Source: Xanthobacteraceae bacterium
GTDB taxonomy: Bacteria; Pseudomonadota; Alphaproteobacteria; Rhizobiales; Xanthobacteraceae
Direction: 5' to 3'
Length of the DNA: 32,273 nt
NCBI GenBank assembly: GCA_028282095.1
Contig: JANQIP010000128.1
Coordinates: forward strand, 1 to 32,273
Part shown: piece after piece, positions 14,215 to 23,569 of the stretch
Layout of the letters: the number at the start of each line of letters is the position of its first letter
How positions within the stretch are numbered: position 1 is the first letter of the stretch
Position numbers and translations under genes: made by a program
Notes under the pieces: generated by a model
Database searches by the model: none
Told to the model about the DNA's origin: nothing
What the model saw: only the letters and a program-made list of their open reading frames with translations

Positions 14215-15057
14215 CTATGAACCTCGCGGCGCGTCAAAAGCGGCGTGAACCAATGCTGGAGCGTGTTTTCGAATCCACGGAATTCGCGATAACCAAGCCA
14301 GGATAGGCATCTTCTTCGGATAAGGTTCCGGATAGGCACGAATCTGGATGATCCGCATTCCTACCGCGCCGACAAATGACTGGATCTCATCAATGGGGAT
14401 GCCGAACGGCATTACTGGCGCCGTGTAGCGCTTTGTTGGTTGGAATCCCTTCAATGTCCGGCGCGACAGCCATAGGGGTATCGTGTCAAAGTAGATTTCC
14501 GACCGGCGCAATCGGGTCGTGATTGTCCTCAACAGGTCCGCGACTTGCTCTCGTCGGAAATACATGAAGAGCCCTGCTGCGATGATAAAGGTCGGCTTCA
14601 TTGCATCGACGGCGTCGATCCAGGCCGGATCGAAGGCGGAGCATTCAAGCTGCTTGTTGCGCGGATGGGTGGGCAATAGAGCGCGGCGGGCCGCGATCGC
14701 TTCCGGCAGGTCTACCGAAAGCCAAGTGACGATTCCGTTGTCGACGCGCCAGAACTGGGTTTCCAATCCCTCTCCCAACGATACGACCGTTGCGTCGGCG
14801 TTCGTTGAGAGAAAGGTGCGCACCAAGTCATCGCCTACTCTTGCGCGCACGGCATGCCCTGTATTCGGCCGTCCGAACTTGCCGAAGTCATAGGCAATGC
14901 GATCGACAATGGAGACGCCGAGCGGATCGACCAGAAAATCGTCGTCCTTGCGCGCCTCATGGGCTCGGAAGTACAGCGGCCACAATAGCGTCTCAGGAAC
15001 GCCAGTAAGCCCAAGCTCAATCCTTCCATTCGGTGCGTCATCCATCATTGTTACCAT
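14215..15057 (-). CDS. Leucine-carboxyl-methyltransferase-family (TcmP-like) SAM methyltransferase
   Basis: This 280-residue class I SAM-dependent methyltransferase belongs to the LCM/TcmP family (PF04072 type), whose members methylate carboxyl or hydroxyl groups of small molecules or polyketides. Seen are ETLLWPLYFRAHEARKDDDF and DPLGVSIVDRI near the N-terminus, then TVVSLGEGLETQFWRVDNG (the SAM-binding loop) and WLSVDLPEAIAARRALLP. The family Asp-Leu-Pro-x-x-Ile motif is therefore present. FIIAAGLFMYFRREQVADLL gives strand 4. Two starts are possible: the ATG at 15057, or the ATG at 15048 preceded by GGATGG at good spacing. The gene converges on the nitrogenase-like block and stands alone, so its substrate cannot be guessed. 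Confidence 0.8.
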   Translation of the reverse strand: MVTMMDDAPNGRIELGLTGVPETLLWPLYFRAHEARKDDDFLVDPLGVSIVDRIAYDFGKFGRPNTGHAVRARVGDDLVRTFLSTNADATVVSLGEGLETQFWRVDNGIVTWLSVDLPEAIAARRALLPTHPRNKQLECSAFDPAWIDAVDAMKPTFIIAAGLFMYFRREQVADLLRTITTRLRRSEIYFDTIPLWLSRRTLKGFQPTKRYTAPVMPFGIPIDEIQSFVGAVGMRIIQIRAYPEPYPKKMPILAWLSRIPWIRKHAPALVHAAFDAPRGS

Positions 15058-15348
15058 CCAATGCCCGCCACTATCGCCAATTAAATCTGATTGGAACTAT
15101 AGATTCTGAGAGTGCTGCCACGTCGTCCCGCAGGCGGCGCCGGCACCGGGTTGGCGCGCCGTGCGAGAGCGACGACTTCCCTGTCGAGAAGGCGGTCACC
15201 TGAGGAGCGCGCCAAGCGCGCCGGGATCACGCGGCCGTGCGGTCGATCGTTAAGTTGATTGCAGCAACACCCTGGCTGCCACCGGCACGGAACCGCTTGC
15301 AGCGACTAAGGTGTGCCATCACGGAACAGCGCCAATTCGAGCGCTTGG
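15058..15348. other. Intergenic region between methyltransferase and TonB receptor
   Basis: About 290 bp separate the start of the methyltransferase gene from the end of the receptor gene, both on the minus strand. A minus-strand frame of 30 codons (15227-15319) is open but lacks a clear ribosome site and has no motif I recognise. A GC-rich stretch around 15150-15240 could fold locally. I see no convincing gene or terminator. Confidence 0.4.
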
Positions 15349-17553
15349 TCAGAATCGGACCGACGCACCAACACCGACGGTCGCACCGCGGGCATAGGAT
15401 ACGCCAAAGACAGTCGGTGGCGGGCCGTTGAAATACTGATTCACCGTCTTGTACTCCTGATCGAGCAGGTTCTCACCGAAGACATAGGCCTCGCCGCGCT
15501 CCCAATCGATTCCGAGTCGAGCGGAAACCAGATGGACAGGTTCGAGCAAACCATAATTGCCGGCGTCCGTGTATCGAATCCCGACGTAGTTGTATCCAAT
15601 ACGGCCGTTGACATTCGAACTACCGAGGAGACCGCCGAGGCCCAGCTCGCTCGCCGGCCCGCGATATTCGAGTGCAGCCTTGGCTGTCCACTCGGGAACG
15701 TTTGGAAGACGGTTTCCGTCTTTCACGCCTGGTTGCGTCTCAGCAATCAATTCGGAGACGTTGCGTAGTTTTGCATCCGTGTAGGCAACACCTCCAGACA
15801 CGGCCCAGTGTGACGTCATCTGATATGTTGCATCGACTTCGAACCCTTTGCTTTGGGTATCGATATTCTGGGACACCGCAGCAAACACCACCGGATCAAA
15901 AATCAAGACCTGCTCGTCCTTCACGTCATTGAAGAATATCGCACCATTAACTCTCAAGCTATTGTCAAGGAGCGATAGACGGCCACCGACTTCGTAAGTC
16001 ATCACTGTTGCCGACTCGTACGGTTCTCGCGGGTTGCCGACATAAGCCCCTGAATTGATCGTGCCAAAGCCACCGCTCTTGTAGCCGCGCGAGACATTGG
16101 CAAACGACATGAACTGATCAGTCCAATCGTAGGTCAGCCCGGTCCGCCCCGTCCAGAAGTCGTAGTTGAGCGAACCATCCTCGTAAAAATATGGTACCGC
16201 ACCGACGGCCGCGAATACCCCTCCGAAATACTGTCCTTCGAACTTCTTATGCTCGTGAGTTGCTCGGGCGCCGACCGACCACTTGAGCTTCTCCGTAACG
16301 GGCAATGTGACCTCGCCGAAAACGGCCTGACCTTCGGTATTGAGCTTGTATGTCTTTAGTCCCGATTGCTTCGGATCACCGAACATCAGTCCGAAGAAAT
16401 CGCTCGCGTTTGGATTGTCGGCCTTATCCTGATAGTACACAGCGCCGAGGAGCCATGGCACGCTTGCGCCGGGCACAGACGTTAAACGGAGTTCTTGCGT
16501 AAAGAGGCTTTGCTTACGATCCCAATTACTGAAGTTTTGGGCAGGATCGACGAAGAACACTGGCGGAAACAGTCCGCCAAATGTTGCGCTCATCAAGTAG
16601 CCATCGCCAAATTGATAATCATTCCGGTTTTTGAACGTCGCATAAGATGTTTGCGATGTGACTGTGACGTTGTCGAATGAGTGCTCGAATTTGGAGATGA
16701 AGTTTCCGATTTTGCTGTCATCTTCGGGGCGGTACTGCCCTGCGAGCCGCGGTCCCGGCGACAGAAGGTAATAGGCAGGTGTATCCTTGTTATGCTCGAA
16801 GCTGGCGGAGGCGGTCCAGGTGGTGCGATCGGTCGGTGTGAACAGCAATGATGCGCGACCTGACCAGGAACCGGTACCGCCGAGTGTCGGGCCAAAGGCG
16901 TTGTCAATGTAACCATCGGTGCCGCTGCGCCGAAACGCAAAACGGCCGGCGAGCTTACCCGGTATGATCGGCCCGCTGACAACGCCTTCGAGGCGATGGT
17001 AGTCTCCGCTCCCGTACTCACCGAGCAGGTACCCTTCCGGCGTGAACGTGGGAAGCGCCGGGATCAGGTTGATTGCGCCGCCAGAGGTATTGCGCCCGAA
17101 CAGCGTGCTCTGTGGCCCTTTCAGAACCTCGACCCGCTGCAGATCGAGATAGGACGAGTTTGAAGCTCGCCACGGGAGAGGAGCGCCGTCGATGAAGGTC
17201 AGAACCGTGCTGTCATCGGGGCTGAGCGGTCCCAGGATCGGAGCGACACCGCGGATGACAATGAAGGAATTCGACTTATCCCCAACCGTCGTGACGGCTG
17301 CACCGCCGACGTCGCGCAACGCGCTTGGAGCGTCGGTCACGCGCTTTTCGTCAAGCTGCTGCCGCGTCTCCACGTCAACCGAGAACGGAATGTCCCAGAT
17401 TCGTTCCGGTCGCTTGCGCGCTGTTATTGTGAGCTCTTGAAGCTGGACTTCGCCATCTTGCGCGACGGTCGGGATGGTTAAGCTGCCTGCAAAGATGCTC
17501 GTGAGCACTGTCGTGCTGAGCAAGACGGCAAGTCTCTTGTTGAACGGTCTCAT
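15349..17553 (-). CDS. TonB-dependent siderophore receptor (FyuA-like)
   Basis: This 734-residue outer-membrane receptor has a signal peptide (hydrophobic LAVLLSTTVLTSIFAGSL, likely cleavage after VA near residue 31), a TonB box at about 38-47 (LQELTITARK), and a plug domain containing FIVIRGVAP, LTFIDGAPLPW and QRVEVLKGPQSTLFGRNTSG. A long barrel follows, ending in a C-terminal Phe as expected for outer-membrane insertion. The plug text with its TLFGRN motif is of the FyuA/FptA-like and general ferric-chelate type. The ATG overlaps the MFS stop (ATGA), so it is the last gene of the regulator-ABC-ABC-MFS operon. By gene content the ligand is probably a ferric siderophore of yersiniabactin or pyochelin type; the exact ligand is inference. 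Confidence 0.85.
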   Translation of the reverse strand: MRPFNKRLAVLLSTTVLTSIFAGSLTIPTVAQDGEVQLQELTITARKRPERIWDIPFSVDVETRQQLDEKRVTDAPSALRDVGGAAVTTVGDKSNSFIVIRGVAPILGPLSPDDSTVLTFIDGAPLPWRASNSSYLDLQRVEVLKGPQSTLFGRNTSGGAINLIPALPTFTPEGYLLGEYGSGDYHRLEGVVSGPIIPGKLAGRFAFRRSGTDGYIDNAFGPTLGGTGSWSGRASLLFTPTDRTTWTASASFEHNKDTPAYYLLSPGPRLAGQYRPEDDSKIGNFISKFEHSFDNVTVTSQTSYATFKNRNDYQFGDGYLMSATFGGLFPPVFFVDPAQNFSNWDRKQSLFTQELRLTSVPGASVPWLLGAVYYQDKADNPNASDFFGLMFGDPKQSGLKTYKLNTEGQAVFGEVTLPVTEKLKWSVGARATHEHKKFEGQYFGGVFAAVGAVPYFYEDGSLNYDFWTGRTGLTYDWTDQFMSFANVSRGYKSGGFGTINSGAYVGNPREPYESATVMTYEVGGRLSLLDNSLRVNGAIFFNDVKDEQVLIFDPVVFAAVSQNIDTQSKGFEVDATYQMTSHWAVSGGVAYTDAKLRNVSELIAETQPGVKDGNRLPNVPEWTAKAALEYRGPASELGLGGLLGSSNVNGRIGYNYVGIRYTDAGNYGLLEPVHLVSARLGIDWERGEAYVFGENLLDQEYKTVNQYFNGPPPTVFGVSYARGATVGVGASVRF

Positions 17554-18782
17554 GCTGGCACCTGTGCGGGTTGGACAAGAGGTAGATCATCAGGGCGACG
17601 AAGCGCCCAAACCGCGACTAACGCGCCGCTACAGCACAGCGCCGCTGAGAGCGCGAACAAACCAGTCAGGCCCAACATGCCGACAATGACGCCGGCGACA
17701 GAAGCGGCGAGAAGTGAGATCATCACATCGAAGCAGGACAGGAACGCAGCTTGCGTCGCTCCGTTTTCGACATCACAGATCGTGAGAATGAGTGCACGAT
17801 ACGGAACGATGTAACTGTAGCCCAACGTCATCACGATGAGCGCCAGGCTCACCGCAAAGATGGGTCCATTGAGCTGCGCGTGGAAGAAGGCGATGGTACC
17901 GTAGATCGCAAGTCCCGCAAGAATGACGACCGTAAGCGTGCGCCAACTGCCGAAGCGGGCCACAAAAGCGCCCGTCGCGATGGCGGCAATGAGCCCACAG
18001 ATGTTTGAACCGATCGCTCCGAACAGACCAATCTGGCCCGGCGTCAGCCCTGCATCGACCTGGAGGACCGCCAGATAACCCGCGGGCAGGCCGAGACCTC
18101 CATGCGCCAGCACGGACACTGCGATCCGGCGACGAACGGCGGGCCGACGGACGAAATGCCATATCCCGTGCCGAAGGTTGGTCGAGCGAGGTGTTTCAGA
18201 CGATGGCCCAACGTTCGGCAGGATCAGCAAAGGCACGGTCAGAATCGCCGTGGTGGCGGCCAGCAGCAAGACCAACATGGTCCATTCTATGCCGTCCGTG
18301 GCAATCGCGCCGACGCCAAGGACAATTGCGCCCAGCGTGAACCCCGCCGCTTGGTACGCCGTGACCCGTTCGCGCCCCGCCGTGCCGAGCGTGGAAAGGA
18401 CGTAGCCGTCCACTGCGGTGAGCCCGGTGGCGAGGAATATGAATACAAGCGTCGCGATACAAAGGGTCGCGGCGAGGTCGACTCTCGGATTGACGGACAC
18501 GAAACCGAGAATGCTGATGATCGCTGCGCCCAACATGGCAAAGGCAAGCGCGCGATAGCGAGCAGCATTGCCTTCGGCGATCCGATCAACGAGCGGGGCC
18601 CAGAACACGCGGAGCGCATAAGGCAGGCCGACCAACGCGACGAGGCCGATAACCTCCGCAGAGTGTCCGGCCTGCCGCAACACGGCCGGCAGGACAAAGT
18701 AGAAGAACGACATCGGAATGGAGGTCGCCGCGCAGAACGCCACCATCCCGAGATTGACCCGCCGGACGCTGGCCAGGCTCAT
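17550..18782 (-). CDS. RhtX/YbtX-like MFS siderophore transporter
   Basis: This 410-residue inner-membrane protein has about twelve hydrophobic helices of the major facilitator superfamily. I chose the ATG at 18782 because it overlaps the stop of the preceding ABC gene (ATGA) and begins MSLASVRRVNLGMVAF directly before the first helix; a start 13 codons upstream is open. Early text SFFYFVLPAVLRQAGHSAEV and GLPYALRVFWAPLVDRI is typical of the RhtX/FptX/AmpG-like branch, which carries siderophores or related compounds inward. GFTLGAIVLGVGAIA and LTPGQIGLFGAIGSNICGLI mark later helices. Between the ABC pair and the TonB receptor it occupies the place of YbtX in yersiniabactin loci. Confidence 0.82.
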   Translation of the reverse strand: MSLASVRRVNLGMVAFCAATSIPMSFFYFVLPAVLRQAGHSAEVIGLVALVGLPYALRVFWAPLVDRIAEGNAARYRALAFAMLGAAIISILGFVSVNPRVDLAATLCIATLVFIFLATGLTAVDGYVLSTLGTAGRERVTAYQAAGFTLGAIVLGVGAIATDGIEWTMLVLLLAATTAILTVPLLILPNVGPSSETPRSTNLRHGIWHFVRRPAVRRRIAVSVLAHGGLGLPAGYLAVLQVDAGLTPGQIGLFGAIGSNICGLIAAIATGAFVARFGSWRTLTVVILAGLAIYGTIAFFHAQLNGPIFAVSLALIVMTLGYSYIVPYRALILTICDVENGATQAAFLSCFDVMISLLAASVAGVIVGMLGLTGLFALSAALCCSGALVAVWALRRPDDLPLVQPAQVPA

Positions 18783-20521
18783 CGGAGCCTCCAGCCAGCG
18801 GCACGTTCCTGTGCCTGCCAAAGTCGCGCATAGAGACCTTGCCGCCCGAGAAGATCGGAGTGTCGGCCCCGTTCGGCGATCTCACCGCCATCGAGAACAA
18901 GAATCTCGTCTGCATCCGCAATCGAGCGCAGTCGATGCGCGACGACAATGACCGTGCGTCCGCGCTCAAGCGCCGCGACGGCCCGTTGGATGGCCCGTTC
19001 CGTCAGCGGGTCCATCGCCGACGTCGCCTCGTCGAGGACGATGATCGGCGCGTCCTTCAGAAGCGCGCGGGCAACCGCCACGCGCTGGCGTTCTCCACCG
19101 GAGAGCGTACGCCCGGTATCACCAAGCACTGTGTCGAGGCCGTCTGGCAGCGCCGCGACCAGCTCCTCAAGCTGCGCCGCCTTGATCACGGCCTTGAGTC
19201 GGGCATCGTCGGCCGATGGATCCCCGAGCAGGATGTTCGCCCGTAGGGTGTCGCGGAACAGATGGACGTCTTGATTGACGAGGGAGATCAGCGACTGGAG
19301 CCGCGCCGGATCGGCGCTCCTCACGTCGAGGCCTCCGACCGTGATGCGCCCGCGCTCTGTGTCGAAAAAGCGAAGCAGCAACACAACGATTGTTGACTTG
19401 CCGGCGCCGCTTGGCCCGACCAGCGCGGTCACACGTCCTTGCGGGGCCTTAAGGTCTATCTCACGCAACGCCTCGGGCTTGTCCGGCTGATAGCGGAAAG
19501 ACACATCGTCGAAGCGGACGTCGAGCGAGCGACCGAAATCATCCGACTGTCCCGAGAGGGTGGGCTCGGCAAGAAATTTCACCATGCCCGCACGTGCTTG
19601 CTTGGCAAGACCCAGGATGATGATCGGCCTCATCACGCCGACCATGAGCGCATTGTTTGCTGCCAGGGTCAGAAACAGAGCCGGGATGATAGAAGCCGCC
19701 GGTGGTGCGTGGTGCTGCCAAAGCACGGCAGCAGCTATGAGCGTGATTGCCGTTCCGACCGACAAACCGATGAGCGCACCGCCGATTTGGTGGAGCATGA
19801 CGATAGCAGGCACCTTCGCCATCATCAGCCGGTACAGCTCTTCGACGGAGCGGCGTAGTTGAACCAACGCCCGTCCGGTCTGGCCGAATGAGCGGAAGAC
19901 CGCGATTCCGTCGCTATACTCCCCGATGCGTTGGGTCGCGACCGCGAGGTCGGCATTACGGCGCGCAAGCAGATCTTTCACAAACCTTGCGATGACCGGA
20001 ATTACGGCGAAGGCGGCCGCGTAGGCGGCTATGACGGCACAACCAACAAGCGGATCGAGAAAGAGCACCGTGAGAACGAGGCCGATGGTGGTGGCGGCTC
20101 CCGCCACCACGCGGTAGAGGGTGAACCCCGCGACTTCGTTGATCCAGCGGCCGTCTTCGGTGATCAGGCTTGCGAGCTTGGCGACACTCCACCGCTGAAG
20201 AATCCCCAGCGGAGCGCGTCGCATATGATCGACCAGGCGATTTCGAATCCTCTCGGCCGCAACGCCGCCGGCCTCGAAGCCCCATCGCCAGGCAACGCGG
20301 ACGACAATGATCCGTACCAGCACCGCGATGACGATCGTTGCGGCATACGGCATGATGTCTTCAGCCGTGGCGCTCCCGCGCGCCAGCCGGGCAAGGCCCA
20401 GGCCTACGGCCAGCGCGGGAATTGCCGTGGCCACCCCTTCGATGAAGGTCATCGCCATGCCTGCCACGAAGCGTCCGCGGGCGGCGCCGAGATATGACCA
20501 AATGAAGAGCAGGAGCCTCAC
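18779..20521 (-). CDS. Siderophore ABC transporter, fused permease-ATPase (YbtQ/IrtB-like)
   Basis: This 580-residue half-transporter has an N-terminal six-helix ABC type-I exporter-fold domain and a C-terminal ATPase. The ATPase shows Walker A GPSGAGKST, signature LSGGERQRVAVARALL, Walker B IIVLDEATSAMD and switch region VVAHRLRSI. The GTG at 20521 is preferred since it overlaps the stop of the upstream ABC gene (GTGA) and begins VRLLLFIWSYLG; an ATG at 20578 would overlap by 61 bases. Although the fold is of exporter type, YbtP/YbtQ and IrtA/IrtB proteins import ferric siderophores as heterodimers. Pairing with the upstream gene and flanking by a YbtX-like protein and a TonB receptor favour import. 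Confidence 0.85.
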   Translation of the reverse strand: MRLLLFIWSYLGAARGRFVAGMAMTFIEGVATAIPALAVGLGLARLARGSATAEDIMPYAATIVIAVLVRIIVVRVAWRWGFEAGGVAAERIRNRLVDHMRRAPLGILQRWSVAKLASLITEDGRWINEVAGFTLYRVVAGAATTIGLVLTVLFLDPLVGCAVIAAYAAAFAVIPVIARFVKDLLARRNADLAVATQRIGEYSDGIAVFRSFGQTGRALVQLRRSVEELYRLMMAKVPAIVMLHQIGGALIGLSVGTAITLIAAAVLWQHHAPPAASIIPALFLTLAANNALMVGVMRPIIILGLAKQARAGMVKFLAEPTLSGQSDDFGRSLDVRFDDVSFRYQPDKPEALREIDLKAPQGRVTALVGPSGAGKSTIVVLLLRFFDTERGRITVGGLDVRSADPARLQSLISLVNQDVHLFRDTLRANILLGDPSADDARLKAVIKAAQLEELVAALPDGLDTVLGDTGRTLSGGERQRVAVARALLKDAPIIVLDEATSAMDPLTERAIQRAVAALERGRTVIVVAHRLRSIADADEILVLDGGEIAERGRHSDLLGRQGLYARLWQAQERAAGWRLR

Positions 20522-22389
20522 GACATGCGCTCCTGACTTGCGTGACGGTAGGTTCGGGCTTCCTCTTGCGCCTGCCACATGCGCGCGAACAGACCGTTGG
20601 CGGTGACCAGATCAGCGTGCCGCCCACGCTCGACGACGCGGCCCTGATCCAGCACGAGGATCTCGTCCGCATGGACAATCGTGTGCAGCCGATGCGCAAT
20701 AACGATAATGGTGCGCCCTTGCGCGAGTTGCGCGATGGCGTCCTGAATCTGCGCCTCGTTCTCCGGGTCGGCGAAGGCGGTGGCTTCATCGAGGACGAGG
20801 ACCGGCGCGTTCTTCAAAATGGCGCGCGCGATCGAGATGCGCTGACGCTCGCCGCCTGACAGACCATAGCCACGCTCCCCAAGCACGGTCTGATAGCCTT
20901 GCGGCAATCGTTCGATGAACGCGTGCGCCTGCGCGCCCTTGGCAGCCGCGATGACCTCATCATCGGTCGCATCGCTGCGGCCGAGCCGAATATTGTCGGC
21001 GACGGTACCGCCAAACAGGAAGACGTCCTGAAAGACGTAGGCCACCTGCCGATGTAGCGTCTCCGAATCGAGATCACGAACGTCCACGCCACCAATCCGG
21101 ACCGCGCCTGCTGCGACGTCGTGGAACCGGGCGACAAGCTTTGCGATCGTCGACTTTCCGCAGCCGCTCGGCCCGACCAAAGCAAAGCACTGGCCGGGCT
21201 CGACCTTGAAGGACACGCCGGAGAGCACCGTCCGCGGCCCATAGGCAAAGCTGACATTCTCGAAACTGACGGAGGCATTGTGCGGCGCTTGACTTATCGT
21301 CGGTGCCGGGAGCTCGACCGCATTCATGAGGCCGTCGAGGCGCTCAAGCAGCTGGACCTGCACCATCAAGCGATGGCTGATGCCGTGAACCGCCGCGAAC
21401 AGATCGCCGAAGCCGTAGGCAATCGCCAGGAACGCTGCGAGGGTCGCCGTGGACACCCATCCGCTCGCAGCCATGAGCAGGCCGGCCGGTCCGACAAACA
21501 GCAGGTGGCTCGAGAGCAGAACTTGCGCCGCCGATCCCGGAACGACGGCTTGATGCACCCATGCGTTGGAGAAGCGCGTCATCTCGGCAAACACGCCCCG
21601 GGCGCGCGCGGTTGCTTGTTCATCCTGATTGAAAGCGCGAACCGTGGGCAAACCCTCGGCGATCTCCGCGCTTGTCGTCGCCATGCGGCTGAACAGGTTG
21701 ATATAGTCCCGGGTCGGCGCTTCCCCGCGCTGCATCATGAGGTTCAGCAGTGTCGCGCCGAGGATGATCGGCACCACCATGAGCACGGCCAGACGCCAGT
21801 CGATCAGGAACATCGCAATCAGCGTGATGATCGGCGCGATGACGGCCGCGCTCACCTCGGGCACGAGATGTGCCATCCCGTCCTCAAGGATCTCGATGTC
21901 GTCGACCAGGATCGTGCGGATCTCGCCCTTCGACTTTTCATCGGTGTAGCCGAGGGGTACCCTGGCAAGCTTTTCGGCGAGCTCGAAACGCAAATCGCGC
22001 TGCGTGGCGAAGGCGACGGCATGGGAGAGCCCGGTGGCGACACCGAACAGCAGCTTCTCCGCGATGACCGCGGCGATGGCTCCACATCCGATGGTGAGGA
22101 TCCATCCCCAATCCGGCGTCGCCGAAAGAAGCTCGGTCAAGGTCAGCGCAACGGCAAGATAGGGAAACAGCGAGATCAATGCCGCGAGCGTGGCGCAGGC
22201 GATCGAGAGCGCAAGGAGAACTCGCCGCCGCCGCATGAGCCCGAACAGACGCCAGCCGACCTGGCCAACGGTGACGCCTTGCAGGGACTTTTGCCCATCT
22301 GCATTAGGCTCGTGCTGATCGGCCAGAGATCGCTGTTGCGATACTCCGTCGACCACGGTAGCGCTGCTTCCCCCCACCTGAGAGGCCAT
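20518..22389 (-). CDS. Siderophore ABC transporter, fused permease-ATPase (YbtP/IrtA-like)
   Basis: This 623-residue partner of the downstream ABC protein has an N-terminal cytoplasmic stretch of about 50 residues, six membrane helices (VLLALSIACATLAALISLFP is the first), and an ATPase with Walker A GPSGCGKST, signature LSGGERQRISIARAIL and Walker B VLVLDEATAFADPENE. The ATG at 22389 is preceded on its own strand by GGGGGG; a start ten codons upstream is also open. The TAFADPENE form of Walker B and D-loop is characteristic, from memory, of the YbtP/IrtA-like group. It lies directly downstream of an AraC regulator, on the same strand, behind a candidate promoter, and should form a heterodimeric importer with the next gene. 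Confidence 0.85.
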   Translation of the reverse strand: MASQVGGSSATVVDGVSQQRSLADQHEPNADGQKSLQGVTVGQVGWRLFGLMRRRRVLLALSIACATLAALISLFPYLAVALTLTELLSATPDWGWILTIGCGAIAAVIAEKLLFGVATGLSHAVAFATQRDLRFELAEKLARVPLGYTDEKSKGEIRTILVDDIEILEDGMAHLVPEVSAAVIAPIITLIAMFLIDWRLAVLMVVPIILGATLLNLMMQRGEAPTRDYINLFSRMATTSAEIAEGLPTVRAFNQDEQATARARGVFAEMTRFSNAWVHQAVVPGSAAQVLLSSHLLFVGPAGLLMAASGWVSTATLAAFLAIAYGFGDLFAAVHGISHRLMVQVQLLERLDGLMNAVELPAPTISQAPHNASVSFENVSFAYGPRTVLSGVSFKVEPGQCFALVGPSGCGKSTIAKLVARFHDVAAGAVRIGGVDVRDLDSETLHRQVAYVFQDVFLFGGTVADNIRLGRSDATDDEVIAAAKGAQAHAFIERLPQGYQTVLGERGYGLSGGERQRISIARAILKNAPVLVLDEATAFADPENEAQIQDAIAQLAQGRTIIVIAHRLHTIVHADEILVLDQGRVVERGRHADLVTANGLFARMWQAQEEARTYRHASQERMS

Positions 22390-22500
22390 CGCGAACCCCC
22401 CAGTCCGCATTCTGCCCAACAGCGGTATTATAGGAGGCGCGTGGTGTCCCGAGCTATGGTTATGCCTTGTGAGCTACGAACTTTCTCTTGGGCAGATTGG
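22390..22500 (-). promoter_or_regulatory. Candidate AraC-controlled promoter of the siderophore uptake operon
   Basis: On the minus strand a perfect TATAAT lies at 22433-22428, with no good -35 hexamer 17 bp upstream (TAGCTC), as often seen for activator-dependent promoters. Nine-base inverted repeats, TCTGCCCAA at 22411-22419 and TTGGGCAGA at 22488-22496, flank it and could be regulator sites. The region separates the AraC gene from the first ABC gene, so the transporter genes probably have their own activated promoter. Confidence 0.5.
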
Positions 22501-23514
22501 TCAACCTTTGAATCCTTTTAGCTCGACGATCGGAGGGTGGCCGAAGCGGCGTCGGTAAGCGTGCGTGAAGCTTGCAGGATCGGAGTAGCCAACGCGATAG
22601 GCAACTTCCGCAATCAGGAAACGACCTTCACGCAGCATGATGCGGGCGGCATCGAGACGGCGATCGCGCACGTACTCGACAATGGTGACGCCAAACGTCG
22701 TCTTGAACGCCCGACGCAATGTCACCTCGCTCATTCCAACGCGGTGAGCCAGTTGCGCGATGGGAGGGGCTGCCGCAATGTCTTGATCTATGATTTCTCG
22801 AGCCTCGAAGGCTCGATTGCGGTGAAGCGGGAAGACCGAGCAGTGACAGTGCCCGTCTTTAAGATAAACTGCGAGCTCGACAAGGGCAGATAGCGCAAGG
22901 CTTTCCCTATAGAGACGGCTGATCGCACCTTGATATGGGTTGTTGTAGAGGCGCAGCAGGATCGATTTCAGGCCCTCGCAATTCGGCAAATCGTGCTGGC
23001 GATAGGCCGATTTCAAGAAGGCCGTAAGCACATGCCATAGCGCATCGTCCTCGCCGCTTTGAGACGAGAAGAAATCAGGACCAATGTTGAGAGCGGCCAT
23101 GCGGCATCGCTGACCTACGGTCTGGTTGGTTATACTCTCGAATGTTTCGCCAGCGGCTACCATTACGGGAATGCCAACCTTCAGCATGTCGAGCGCTTTG
23201 CCATTGATGATGCTTGGCCAAGGCCAAGACCCTTTCAGCAGAAGACCGATACAAAGCGTTGGCGGATGGTGTCCTTTGACATGCAGGTCGGACATCAGCT
23301 CGATGTCGCATTCAAAATATTGCATTAAAGGTCGAACCGGTTGTGACCGAAAGCGACCTTTTGCGAAGACTTCATTAGCGTGGTCCGGAAAGATGCTGTT
23401 GCCGTCATCCGCGCTGGAAACCGCGCTGTTGGATGACAGAAGGTCGGCGAGATGAATCGCTGCTTCACCCGCGCTTCCAAGATCAAACTCTCGAAACAAC
23501 GACCCCTGACTCAT
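22501..23514 (-). CDS. AraC-family regulator of siderophore uptake (PchR/YbtA-like)
   Basis: This 337-residue transcription factor has an N-terminal sensor part of about 230 residues and a C-terminal AraC DNA-binding domain with two helix-turn-helix units: PIAQLAHRVGMSEVTLRRAF, and FLIAEVAYRVGYSDPASFTH followed by AYRRRFGHPP. The sensor region with its CIGLLLKGSW and NGKALDMLKVGIPVM text resembles the PchR/YbtA class, which binds ferric siderophore and then activates uptake genes. The gene lies just upstream of the ABC pair in the same direction, unlike the divergent arrangement in Yersinia. The ATG at 23514 gives a standard length. Confidence 0.85.
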   Translation of the reverse strand: MSQGSLFREFDLGSAGEAAIHLADLLSSNSAVSSADDGNSIFPDHANEVFAKGRFRSQPVRPLMQYFECDIELMSDLHVKGHHPPTLCIGLLLKGSWPWPSIINGKALDMLKVGIPVMVAAGETFESITNQTVGQRCRMAALNIGPDFFSSQSGEDDALWHVLTAFLKSAYRQHDLPNCEGLKSILLRLYNNPYQGAISRLYRESLALSALVELAVYLKDGHCHCSVFPLHRNRAFEAREIIDQDIAAAPPIAQLAHRVGMSEVTLRRAFKTTFGVTIVEYVRDRRLDAARIMLREGRFLIAEVAYRVGYSDPASFTHAYRRRFGHPPIVELKGFKG

Positions 23515-23569
23515 AGTGATGTTCAGACCTTAGGCATTCCGGCACACAGGACTCTGGCTCATCGCTCGA
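23515..23569. other. Upstream region of the AraC gene
   Basis: This short non-coding stretch must contain the leader and possibly the promoter of the regulator gene. I could not assign hexamers or a regulator site. Confidence 0.3.

Noticed and set aside
15227..15319. Thirty-codon minus-strand frame after the TonB receptor
   Set aside because: No clear ribosome site and no recognisable motif; kept only as a remark in the intergenic entry.
18102..18833. Long plus-strand open frames opposite the MFS and ABC genes (also 21121-22521)
   Set aside because: The minus-strand genes have clear family motifs and overlapping start-stop coupling; the plus frames have no recognisable domain.
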